Part shown: piece after piece, positions 1-5,927 of the stretch | Position numbering within the stretch: the stretch's first letter is position 1 | How the letters are laid out: the number at the start of each line of letters is the position of its first letter | Source of the DNA: an uncultured Clostridium sp. | Lineage (GTDB): Bacteria > Bacillota > Clostridia > Oscillospirales > Acutalibacteraceae | Assembly: GCA_934717555.1 (NCBI GenBank) | Contig: CAKUYY010000072.1 | Coordinates: 1 to 6,706, forward strand | Length of the DNA stretch: 6,706 nucleotides | Direction of reading: 5' to 3' | The notes under the pieces: model-generated | Databases searched by the model: none | What the model was told of the DNA's origin: nothing | The model's input: only the letters and a program-made list of their open reading frames with translations | Position numbers and translations under genes: made by a program

Positions 1-104
1 TCTGTAAAGAGTATGATTTTCAAAAGGATTTTTAGCCAAATCGGTCATTCTTTGATACGGAAATAAAGAAAAGGGCAGAGTTTCGGATGGTGAGAAAAGT
101 ATAA
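1..104 (+). other. Possible 3' end of an upstream gene, with an in-frame TAG
   Basis: The frame that is in phase with the next gene reads sensibly up to a TAG at 33-35, and then sensibly again (PNRSFFDTEIKKRAEF and a few more residues) to a TAA at 102-104. That TAA directly abuts the ATG at 105. The charged, ordinary-looking composition on both sides of the TAG suggests the end of a coding sequence carrying a nonsense change, but the stretch is too short to identify and the frame could be open by chance. If it is real, the TAA-ATG junction would couple it to the ADP-ribosylglycohydrolase gene. No function is proposed. Confidence 0.2.
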
Positions 105-890
105 ATGTATGGTTCAATTTTAGGAGATATCGCCGGTTCCCGATTTGAGTTCAGCAGGCCGCAGGACTTTGACCCATATCGTGTGGAATTGTTTGCAGAT
201 GACTGCTTTTATACAGACGATACGGTCATGACGATTGCAACGAAATACGCTATTTTTAATCAGATGTCCTATGGAGCAGCTTATGCTTGTTTTGGAAGAA
301 AATATCCCTTCGCTGGCTATGGGACGATGTTTTAAAAATGGTTTGAAACACATGCCCTGCGCGCTTATAACAGCTATGGGAATGGATCTGCCATGCGGGC
401 GGGCTATATTGGAGAATATTTTTCTACATTAGAAGAGGTACAAAGGGAAGCGGAGAAAAGCGCCATGTGCACACACAACCATCCAGAGGGAGTAAAAGGG
501 GCAGTGGCTACCGCTACTTGTGTATATCTGGCCCGCAATGGATGTTCCAAGAATGAAATCAAGACATATGTAGAGAAAAATTTTGGATATCATTTACGGC
601 GCCCTTTGAAAAGCCGCAGACGTTTTGCCAAATTTGATATTACTTGCCAGGGTACTATTCCTGTGGCAATCCGCTGCTTTTTGGAAAGTGATGATTGGGA
701 ATCCTGTATTCGCAATGTATTCAGTATCCTCTGTGATACCGATACTGTGGGCTGTATTGCAGGAGGGATTGCGGAAGCATATTATGGCACGACCGGCTTT
801 CACGAAAAAGAACTGTTGCAGAAGTACTTGGTGAAAACCAATGCACATGGCAGCCAGGACACATATCTTTTGGATTGGGCGATGAAATAA
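105..890 (+). pseudogene. ADP-ribosylglycohydrolase family gene, interrupted by one in-frame stop
   Basis: The two open segments (105-335 and 393-890) lie in the same frame and join into one 261-codon reading frame, the usual length of this family, if the TAA at codon 77 (333-335) is read through. Family landmarks run along the whole length: an N-terminal MYGSILGDIAGS, YTDDTVMT at 36-43 (metal-binding aspartates 38 and 39), GRKYPFAGYG at 64-73, SYGNGSAMRAG at 90-100, THNHPEG at 123-129, CQGT in the last third, and DTDT at 221-224 (the second metal-ligand motif). Members cleave ADP-ribose from proteins or small molecules in the cytoplasm. The residues after the stop (KWFETHALRAYNSYGNGS) continue the fold without any frame change, so a single substitution (for example AAA or CAA to TAA) explains the damage. 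The usual GG before the second aspartate motif is replaced by LC, a second sign of decay or divergence. A GGTGAG site at 89-94 precedes ATG 105. The ATG at 393 could restart only a fragment that lacks the first metal site. Confidence 0.85.
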
Positions 891-944
891 AAGAAACCAT
901 CCAGAAAAGGCAGGAGTAAAAATTTTAGTCATCTATCATCCAAA

Positions 945-1484
945 ATGATAAGAGAAAGAGGGGAATGCCTTATTCTTGTAGAAACTTATCAATCATCTCT
1001 TGTGCTCAATATCATCAAATCGGGTCGCGTTTATCGGGCCCATAAGAATTTGCGAAATGATTATGCTTACCGCAGTTTGATTGATATCCTCCATTTACAC
1101 TGTGAGTGTCCTATTTTTGGGTGCTTGAAATATCATAAAAAAAACACCAATGGAAGAATATCCAACAGTGTGAAAATGACACTGGATGTGCCCAAGCAGT
1201 TCATCCATTTAACGGAATATTCCATATGGGCGGATTTTATGTATAGCTTACACTATACGAAACCCGATCATTATAAACAAATTGTCATTGATAATGAGGA
1301 AGTAACCCAAAGGAAAATGAACCATCTGATTTATTCTTTAAAGAAGCAGCGCCGCCCGTGGGCTTATCGGGTACCGCAAGTTATTTTAGAGGAGATACGT
1401 CCGGAATGGTTAGTGAAATATCAGACTGGTTCCACCCAGGGACCGCTAGAAGGGTTAAAAAGATGGTTTGGATGGACAGGATAG
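945..1484 (+). CDS. Hypothetical protein, weak resemblance to DUF3841
   Basis: This is a 179-residue, basic, soluble protein with no signal peptide or membrane segment, and I do not recognise it firmly. Its order of motifs recalls DUF3841: a start with VETYQ (12-16), GRVYRAHK (27-34), a CPIFGC turn (55-60), a beta-strand TLDVP (79-83), an aromatic helix around YSIWADFMYSLHY (92-104) and a closing VPQVILEEIRPEWLV (143-157). The tail from 160 on (TGSTQGPLEGLKRWFGWTG) looks like an extension. The function of DUF3841 is unknown to me. The ATG at 945 has no ribosome-binding site at a workable distance: AGGAG at 912-916 is 28 bases upstream, and GAGGGG at 958-963 lies just inside the gene. The true start is therefore uncertain, and the 5' end may be damaged like the gene before it. 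It follows the broken ADP-ribosylglycohydrolase by 54 bases on the same strand, which suggests one transcript. Confidence 0.55.
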   Translation: MIRERGECLILVETYQSSLVLNIIKSGRVYRAHKNLRNDYAYRSLIDILHLHCECPIFGCLKYHKKNTNGRISNSVKMTLDVPKQFIHLTEYSIWADFMYSLHYTKPDHYKQIVIDNEEVTQRKMNHLIYSLKKQRRPWAYRVPQVILEEIRPEWLVKYQTGSTQGPLEGLKRWFGWTG

Positions 1485-1494
1485 ACGCATTCTT

Positions 1495-1573
1495 CAAAGG
1501 AAAAAACCTTTGTGGATCTGGATCGTTTTCATCTCTTTTTGCTTGATTAACAGAGATGAAAAAATTCCTTTTT
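1495..1573 (+). terminator. Possible terminator region after the DUF3841-like gene
   Basis: Two hairpins follow the stop codon. The first is CAAAGG (1495-1500) with CCTTTG (1507-1512) around an AAAAAA loop, and has no T-run. The second is an 11-bp AT-rich stem, TTTTCATCTCT (1526-1536) with AGAGATGAAAA (1552-1562), around a 15-base loop, followed shortly by CCTTTTT (1567-1573). The second could act as a weak rho-independent terminator separating the decayed module from the glycosyltransferase gene. Its large loop and low GC make this uncertain. No convincing promoter for the next gene was found in the 118-base gap. Confidence 0.35.
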
Positions 1574-1602
1574 AACAATGAGAAAAGCAGGGAGTATGGG
1601 AA

Positions 1603-2553
1603 ATGAAAAAATGTGAAGTTTTATATTTGGTTATCCCTTGTTATAACGAGGAGGAAGTTCTTACAGAAACAGCCAAACGATTAACTGAGAAATTAAATAC
1701 CATGATAGAACGGAATCTCATATCACCGGACAGCAAAATGGTATTTGTCAATGACGGTTCCAAAGATAGGACATGGCCTATTATCCAGCAGCTGCATGAG
1801 ACCAATCCTCTGGTATGGGGAATCAATTTATCCCGTAATAAAGGGCACCAAAACGCTCTTTTGGCGGGATTGATGACAGTAAAAGAATACGCTGATATGG
1901 CGATTTCACTAGATGCCGATTTGCAGGATGACATCAATGCCATTGACCAATTTGTGGAAAAGTACTACGAGGGCTACGATGTGGTATATGGGGTGCGTAG
2001 TTCCCGGGAGAAAGATACTTTTTTCAAGAAGTTTACGGCGCAGGGTTTTTACAAGCTGATGAAAGTGTTGGGCGTGGATATTATTTATAACCATGCCGAT
2101 TACCGCTTGATGAGCAAAAGGGCTCTTGATGAGTTGGAGAATTTTAAGGAAGTCAACCTGTTTTTGCGGGGAATTGTGCCCCTGATCGGGTTCCCTTCCG
2201 ACGTCGTTACCTATGAACGGCACGAGCGTTTTGCGGGGGAATCTAAATATCCTCTCAAGAAAATGCTCAATTTTGCTTTTGACGGGATTACTTCATTTTC
2301 CGTAAAACCTATCCGTATGGTGACATCTTTGGGATTGATTATTTTCAGTATTAGCATTATTATGCTGATTATTTTCTTGATTACCCACTGGTGCGGCAAT
2401 ACTGTGCCGGGATGGACCACGATTGTCATTTCCGTTTGGGCAATTGGGGGGCTGCAATTGTTGGCGATTGGAATTATTGGAGAGTACATAGGTAAAATAT
2501 ATATGGAATCCAAAGCAAGACCCAAATATATCATTCAAGATATTTTAAAATAG
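1603..2553 (+). CDS. Membrane-anchored family 2 glycosyltransferase (polyprenyl-phosphate sugar transferase, GtrB/Dpm-like)
   Basis: This 316-residue protein has a GT-A catalytic domain followed by two membrane helices, the layout of bacterial enzymes that move a sugar from a nucleotide sugar to undecaprenyl phosphate at the cytoplasmic face. Visible motifs are IPCYNEEEVL (11-20), FVNDGSKDRT (48-57), NLSRNKGHQNAL (75-86, the lipid-phosphate transferase signature), the DxD-type LDADLQDD (103-110), DYRLM (166-170) and the acceptor-loop motif RFAGESKYPLKKM (209-221). Helix 1 spans about 239-262 and helix 2 about 271-294, and a short basic tail follows. Length and order are normal for the family. 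The start is supported by AGGGAG at 1589-1594 with an 8-base spacer. The uridine phosphorylase gene begins 39 bases after its stop, so the two are probably co-transcribed, although their roles look unrelated. The sugar donor and final polymer cannot be read from the sequence. No flippase or acceptor-modifying transferase is in the window. Confidence 0.92.
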   Translation: MKKCEVLYLVIPCYNEEEVLTETAKRLTEKLNTMIERNLISPDSKMVFVNDGSKDRTWPIIQQLHETNPLVWGINLSRNKGHQNALLAGLMTVKEYADMAISLDADLQDDINAIDQFVEKYYEGYDVVYGVRSSREKDTFFKKFTAQGFYKLMKVLGVDIIYNHADYRLMSKRALDELENFKEVNLFLRGIVPLIGFPSDVVTYERHERFAGESKYPLKKMLNFAFDGITSFSVKPIRMVTSLGLIIFSISIIMLIIFLITHWCGNTVPGWTTIVISVWAIGGLQLLAIGIIGEYIGKIYMESKARPKYIIQDILK

Positions 2554-2592
2554 GATTAAAAACTGAAAAACTCTGAAAGAGAGGGATGCAGC

Positions 2593-3381
2593 GTGTTTGA
2601 AAAAGAATCTCGTATGTTCCATATCGGCCTTTCCTGTGAACAAGGCGCCGGCTATGCCATTTTGCCAGGAGATCCCGGAAGGGTAGAACGGATCGCATCC
2701 TATTTACAGCAACCAGTATTTGTCGGCCAGAACAGGGAATACACCACTTGGATGGGAACCTTACAGGGGGAGCGCGTGCTGGTCACCTCTACCGGAATTG
2801 GGGGACCTTCCGCCGCGATTGCTGTGGAGGAACTGGCAAAGATAGGGGTGCATACCATGATCCGAGTGGGGACCTGTGGAGGAATGCAGACTTGTGTACA
2901 ATCCGGTGACCTGGTAATTCCTACGGGATCTGTCCGGATGGAAGGGACTTCCAAAGAATATATCCCCCTGGAGTATCCGGCGGTTCCCTGCTTTGAGGTG
3001 TTACAGGCCCTGGTTCAGGCGGCGCGGGAACAGGGCAGACGTTACCACACCGGCGTGATTCAATGTAAGGATTCTTTTTATGGACAACATCAGCCGGAAA
3101 GCATGCCCAATGTTTCAGAATTAACGGCGAAGTGGCAGGCTTGGGTACGCGCAGGCGTGTTGGCTTCTGAAATGGAGACGGCGGCACTGTTTACAGTAGC
3201 GGCGGTCCGTAAGGTAAGGGCTGGAGCCCTGATGATGGCTGTGTGGAATCAGGAAAGGGAAAAACAGGGGCTCTCCAATACCCGCCTGTCAGATACTTCC
3301 CCAGCCATTGAAACAGCAGTAGCGGCCATGGAAAAATTAATTTTACAGGATAAAGCAAATCATGACCTACCTGCGATATAA
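2593..3381 (+). CDS. udp: Uridine phosphorylase
   Basis: This 262-residue cytoplasmic enzyme of nucleoside phosphorylase family I should split uridine with phosphate into uracil and ribose 1-phosphate (pyrimidine salvage). It aligns by eye with the E. coli enzyme almost without gaps in the first half, so the phosphate-site residues fall at the same numbers: G26 and R30 in LPGDPGRVERI, R48 in NREYTTW, and R91 and T94 in RVGTCG. STGIGGPSAAIAVEELAKIG (66-85) is diagnostic. The ribose site is SEMET with E193, M194 and E195. The uracil loop reads FYGQHQPESMPN (162-173), and S170 sits where I would expect an arginine in Firmicutes homologues. The start is GTG at 2593, chosen because GAGAGGG at 2579-2585 gives a 7-base spacer; the ATG at codon 8 has no such site. 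The gene probably shares a transcript with the glycosyltransferase and ends inside a perfect palindrome that serves as terminator. Confidence 0.9.
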   Translation: MFEKESRMFHIGLSCEQGAGYAILPGDPGRVERIASYLQQPVFVGQNREYTTWMGTLQGERVLVTSTGIGGPSAAIAVEELAKIGVHTMIRVGTCGGMQTCVQSGDLVIPTGSVRMEGTSKEYIPLEYPAVPCFEVLQALVQAAREQGRRYHTGVIQCKDSFYGQHQPESMPNVSELTAKWQAWVRAGVLASEMETAALFTVAAVRKVRAGALMMAVWNQEREKQGLSNTRLSDTSPAIETAVAAMEKLILQDKANHDLPAI

Positions 3382-3428
3382 AAAACAGGAAAGAAAAGGA
3401 ATTCCTTTTCTTTCCTGTTTTTTATATC
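3375..3428. terminator. Bidirectional terminator, perfect 54-bp palindrome
   Basis: Bases 3375-3401 are exactly complementary in reverse to 3402-3428: 27-bp arms, no mismatch and no spacer, with GAATTC at the centre. The inner stem AAACAGGAAAGAAAAGG is flanked by A6 on the left and T6 on the right, so the RNA from either strand ends in a long hairpin plus a U-run. It lies between two convergent genes. The palindrome includes the last codons and TAA stop of the uridine phosphorylase gene and ends 12 bases short of the phosphatase stop, so it should terminate both transcripts. Confidence 0.92.
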
Positions 3429-3440
3429 CATTTGCGTTGA

Positions 3441-4085
3441 TTACAGCAATTTTTTTACCAAAGGTAGAATTTCCATGGGAGAGCTCACAACTGGAGAAAG
3501 CGGTTCCATCTCATAGGGCCGGAACCCATATCCACAACCGATAAAGGGGACATGATTATCCTGGGCCGCGTGATAGTCAAAAAGGGTATCCCCCACCATA
3601 ACTGCCTCCTGAGCCTGTGTTTTTTTCAACAAACAGGCGAGGCTTTCTGATTTGGTTTGCATCCCTTTTTCCAGCTCTTGGATATGGTCGATCAGATCCC
3701 AAACGCCGATAGCTTTTAACGCCATGGAGATATAACGATAATTGGAATTGGAACACACCGCAGTTTGGTATCCACACTCACGCAGGGCTGACAGCAACTC
3801 AGGGACGCTTTCATAAGGGCGGGCCTTAAATAAAAATTGCTCTTCCGCCTCAGGGATAAGCCTTTGATAATCCCGCGCAGTTTGCTCGTTGCCGCTGGGA
3901 AAAACAATGCTCATAAATTCTTGGTAACCTGTACCGTAGGCGGAAATAATAGTTTCACGGGTAGAAATGGGGAACCCCAATTTTTTTTGTACCATTTGAA
4001 TCGCAGGTACCGAAAAAAGATCAGTGCGGTTTAATGTCCCATCCAGATCGAATGCCACCAATTTACAAGGTTGTACAGTATCCAT
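3441..4085 (-). CDS. HAD-superfamily phosphatase (phosphoglycolate phosphatase / beta-phosphoglucomutase-like)
   Basis: This 214-residue soluble enzyme carries all four HAD motifs: FDLDGT at 12-17 (nucleophile D13, acid D15), the motif II serine in VCSNSN (S112), a lysine near 140-145 in LEKGMQTK, and VGDTLFDYHAA at 164-174 (D166 and D170 for Mg2+). The region between motifs I and II is about 90 residues and helical, a C1-type cap as in phosphoglycolate phosphatase and related enzymes. The substrate cannot be told from the sequence. The reading frame is open upstream to 4157, but the start at 4085 (MDTVQPCKL) is preferred because GGGAGG at 4094-4099 lies 8 bases before it and the FDLDGT motif then falls at the normal distance from the N-terminus. 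The -10 box at 4122-4127 also lies inside any longer version. The gene converges on udp and is divergent from the DivIVA-like gene. Confidence 0.88.
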   Translation of the reverse strand: MDTVQPCKLVAFDLDGTLNRTDLFSVPAIQMVQKKLGFPISTRETIISAYGTGYQEFMSIVFPSGNEQTARDYQRLIPEAEEQFLFKARPYESVPELLSALRECGYQTAVCSNSNYRYISMALKAIGVWDLIDHIQELEKGMQTKSESLACLLKKTQAQEAVMVGDTLFDYHAAQDNHVPFIGCGYGFRPYEMEPLSPVVSSPMEILPLVKKLL

Positions 4086-4121
4086 ATCATAAACCTCCCA
4101 AGGCGTTAGTATCTTATTCCT

Positions 4122-4150
4122 ATTATAAAGGAGCTTCCTGTAAAAGGGAA
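4122..4150 (-). promoter_or_regulatory. Probable promoter of the HAD phosphatase gene
   Basis: On the minus strand a perfect TATAAT occupies 4127-4122. A 17-base spacer leads back to TTCCCT (4150-4145), a poor -35 match. It lies 37 bases upstream of the chosen start, with the GGGAGG ribosome-binding site between. The -10 is convincing; the -35 is weak. Confidence 0.5.
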
Positions 4151-4219
4151 TTGCCATTGGCTAAAACCAGCTATTTTCATAAAAAGTTCTAGTTTTTCAC
4201 AGGATTTTACAGGCAACCG

Positions 4220-4248
4220 TTGTGTTTCCCAGGAAGCACTGGTATAAT
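4220..4248 (+). promoter_or_regulatory. Promoter of the DivIVA-like gene (extended -10)
   Basis: TTGTGT (4220-4225) and TATAAT (4243-4248) are separated by exactly 17 bases, and TGG directly before the -10 makes an extended -10 element. This is the expected form for a vegetative sigma-A promoter. The start codon at 4284 follows 35 bases later, behind GGAGG at 4267-4271, whose spacing of 12 bases to the ATG is longer than usual. Confidence 0.65.
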
Positions 4249-4283
4249 TTGAAAAGAGATCAGAATGGAGGCGGCGGGTAGAA

Positions 4284-5219
4284 ATGGATTATCAAAAGTT
4301 ATTTCGCAGTACAGGAAAAAATGGGTTTAATCGGGATGATGTGATCCAGTATATGCAGGAAACAGAGAAGAACACCCAATCTGCACAGGAGGAGCTAAAG
4401 GATCAGATTGAATTACTGACCCAATCCAAGGAGGAGCTGACCCAGGAGATATCTGCCTTTTCCAGTCATGTGGAGGAATTGGAGCAGCAGCTAGAAGAAG
4501 AAAAAGAACATGTCAGAAGAGTTTCCAGCATGCGGGATTATCTTTATACAGAGTTGGAACACAAACAACAGGAACTGGATGAAGAAGTGAAAGCGAGACA
4601 GGATGACCTTGCGGCATGTAAACGGGAAATAGAACGGTATTTGGCTCAGAAGAAAAAAATGCAGAAACAGGTTGAGGAATTATCTGTAAAGAATCAAAAG
4701 TATGATGAACTACAAGGAAATTTAAAAAGAATCCGCATGAAAGCAGAGGCGGAAGCCTACCATATGGTAGAAACTGCCAAAGAGCAGTCTATGGATGCGA
4801 TTAGTGTTGTGGATGATGTAGTAGAAGAAATTTCTTTATTCCGGTCGGATGTAGGAAAAATTCGGGAGGATATTCATATTGGGACAGAAACAGCAGAAGA
4901 TAGATTGAATGCCTTGTATGATTCTCTGGACCACTACGTCGGAAAACTAAAAGGAATCAAGGAGAGATTCTATGAAGCCCACCACTTGCCCCTTTCAGAG
5001 GAAAGCTATCAATATACCAGTATTGCTCCGGGAAGTGTGCAGGAGAACAGCGAATGTGCAGAAGCGGAAGAGGAATTGCCCAGCGGGGGAGGAAGGGAAA
5101 ATTTGTTGCCCATCCCCGGGCCTGCTGCAAATCATGTGGACAGCCATCCGGTGATTTGTCGGGAATCCATCCCCAAAGATGGAGAGGACGTCTGTCAGGA
5201 AGCAGCAGAGGAACCATAA
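4284..5219 (+). CDS. DivIVA-like coiled-coil protein
   Basis: This is a 311-residue, strongly acidic, cytoplasmic protein without membrane segments. The N-terminus, with FRSTGKNGFNRDDVIQYMQE at 7-26, resembles the short DivIVA/GpsB membrane-targeting domain (a GF/GY turn followed by a helix). A long heptad-rich coiled coil follows from about 27 to 150, with many EELxxQ and LEEExE repeats. RMKAEAEAYHMVETAKEQ (151-168) matches the A-rich segment typical of DivIVA proteins. A second helical segment runs from about 170 to 231. The last 70 residues are rich in proline, glycine and glutamate and are probably disordered. DivIVA proteins mark curved membrane at poles and septa and recruit division or envelope factors; which partner this one serves cannot be told. 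It is longer than typical DivIVA because of the tail. It stands alone with its own promoter and a strong hairpin downstream, so it is probably monocistronic. Confidence 0.72.
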   Translation: MDYQKLFRSTGKNGFNRDDVIQYMQETEKNTQSAQEELKDQIELLTQSKEELTQEISAFSSHVEELEQQLEEEKEHVRRVSSMRDYLYTELEHKQQELDEEVKARQDDLAACKREIERYLAQKKKMQKQVEELSVKNQKYDELQGNLKRIRMKAEAEAYHMVETAKEQSMDAISVVDDVVEEISLFRSDVGKIREDIHIGTETAEDRLNALYDSLDHYVGKLKGIKERFYEAHHLPLSEESYQYTSIAPGSVQENSECAEAEEELPSGGGRENLLPIPGPAANHVDSHPVICRESIPKDGEDVCQEAAEEP

Positions 5220-5377
5220 AAATAAAAGGATAGATTATTTCCGATGTCTTGGACTGAGAGGGGATATGTGAAATTGTCCTTCAGGGCTTTCCAGAGAATT
5301 TGTGAATCAGGATCAGAAATATCTGGGAGAAAATGTTGAAGAGAATACCATAATCGGAAGATTGATCCGACAAAAAT

Positions 5378-5422
5378 GAAGAACTCTATAGAAATGGCTT
5401 GACCATTTTTATAGAGTTCTTT
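5378..5422. terminator. Strong hairpin terminator downstream of the DivIVA-like gene
   Basis: GAAGAACTCTATAGAAATGG (5378-5397) pairs with 5403-5422 over about 20 bp with two G-U pairs and a five-base CTTGA loop. It is followed on the plus strand by TTGCTTT and preceded by AAAAATGAA, so minus-strand RNA would also end in U-rich sequence. It sits 158 bases after the DivIVA-like stop and probably ends that transcript. It may also stop minus-strand RNA coming from the acetyltransferase side. Confidence 0.8.
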
Positions 5423-5574
5423 GCTTTATCCAAAATCTATTTTTTATAGATGAAAATCATCTTATAACTTCTTGTAAGTGTTTATTGAAGCGAGAAAAAA
5501 GCCAGTATTATCAACGGTTTCCCCATTTTCGCTTGTATCTTTTCATATCGCCGTATAAGTTGTTTTTGTAAAGT

Positions 5575-5593
5575 TGGGCACCATTTTAGCACC
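5575..5593. repeat. Left copy of a 19-bp imperfect direct repeat (DR-L)
   Basis: TGGGCACCATTTTAGCACC matches the copy at 6671-6689 at 16 of 19 positions, with the first 12 bases identical. The copies are 1.1 kb apart and enclose the acetyltransferase gene. On the minus strand the repeat encodes KWCP in one frame and MVP in another. Similar short words occur at the tails of clostridial integrases as I remember them. It could be an attachment-site half or the relic of an integrase 3' end. Confidence 0.55.
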
Positions 5594-5856
5594 ATAAATA
5601 AGACAGCATTGGGCGATGTTATCACGCCCACAAAGGCAATTTAGGACAACCTTGTTTTACACCTTTATGTTACGCATTAGAGTTTTTATATTCCTTGCAG
5701 AAAAGGCATTATAGGCACTAAAACTGATGGGGAAGGTGTTTATACCTTTTTCCTCAAAAACATTCTTTAACTGCGTAACAGTTCAAAGCAAGTTGCTACC
5801 TGTTCAGATTATCCTTTCCCTTCTATGCCTTTGTGAAAAGTTCCGTAGCAAGCATA

Positions 5857-5875
5857 GGAAAGGGGTACCCTTTCC
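5857..5875. repeat. Perfect 8-bp hairpin in the decayed stretch, with a competing stem
   Basis: GGAAAGGG (5857-5864) and CCCTTTCC (5868-5875) form an 8-bp stem with a 3-base loop. An alternative stem uses the same bases: CTATGC (5823-5828) with GCATAG (5852-5857), extended by CCTTTC (5813-5818) with GAAAGG (5858-5863). Neither has a T-run, so it is not a standard terminator. The two folds exclude each other. Confidence 0.45.
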
Positions 5876-5912
5876 GTAAAAATCACTCGTTGATAACAGT
5901 CCAAACCCTTAC

Positions 5913-5926
5913 ACAAACTGGAATTT
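5913..5926. repeat. Left arm of a 14-bp inverted repeat bracketing the GNAT gene
   Basis: ACAAACTGGAATTT is the exact reverse complement of 6412-6425. This arm ends one base before the acetyltransferase stop codon (5928-5930). Together the arms enclose just the coding region and its ribosome-binding site, about 513 bases. No target-site duplication is visible outside the arms. Confidence 0.7.
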
Positions 5927-5927
5927 A

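Larger units (their letters stand above)
5220..5927. other. 708-base gene-free stretch: trailer plus decayed mobile-element DNA
   Basis: From 5220 to 5377 there is only the trailer of the DivIVA-like gene; nothing coding is convincing there. After the terminator the DNA becomes AT-rich with several short inverted repeats: ATCTAT (5435-5440) with ATAGAT (5446-5451), GATGA (5449-5453) with TCATC (5457-5461), and AAGCGAGAAAA near 5488-5498 with TTTTCGCTT near 5526-5534. On the minus strand three short frames look protein-like but have no supported starts: 5482-5595 (37 codons, contains VLKWCPTL), 5657-5782 (contains FEEKGINTFPISFSAYNAFS) and 5809-5886 (contains ERVPLSYACYGTF). I read them as possible remnants of integrated-element genes, not as working genes. 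Confidence 0.4.

Noticed and set aside
33..335. Recoding of TAG and TAA as sense codons, suggested by two in-frame stops.
   Set aside because: Clearly intact genes in the window end properly at TAA and TAG, so a local nonsense change is simpler.
594..932. A 112-codon open frame on the minus strand.
   Set aside because: It lies opposite the ADP-ribosylglycohydrolase reading frame, whose family motifs are clear. The antisense translation has no motifs or ribosome-binding site.
1137..1145. A run of eight A followed by C in phase to act as a -1 slippery site in the DUF3841-like gene.
   Set aside because: The zero frame is open and continues with sensible sequence. No stimulatory structure or meaningful alternative frame follows.
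4086..4157. A longer N-terminus for the HAD phosphatase, starting at 4157.
   Set aside because: The added 24 residues overlap the -10 box and the GGGAGG site and precede the normal family start; 4085 is better supported.
4957..5217. An 86-codon minus-strand frame opposite the DivIVA-like tail.
   Set aside because: It is rich in proline and leucine because of the sense-strand codons; no start signal and no family resemblance.
5268..5339. A short GTG-started plus-strand frame after a GAGGGG in the DivIVA-like trailer.
   Set aside because: Only 23 codons with no recognisable composition; the GAGGGG match alone is weak evidence.
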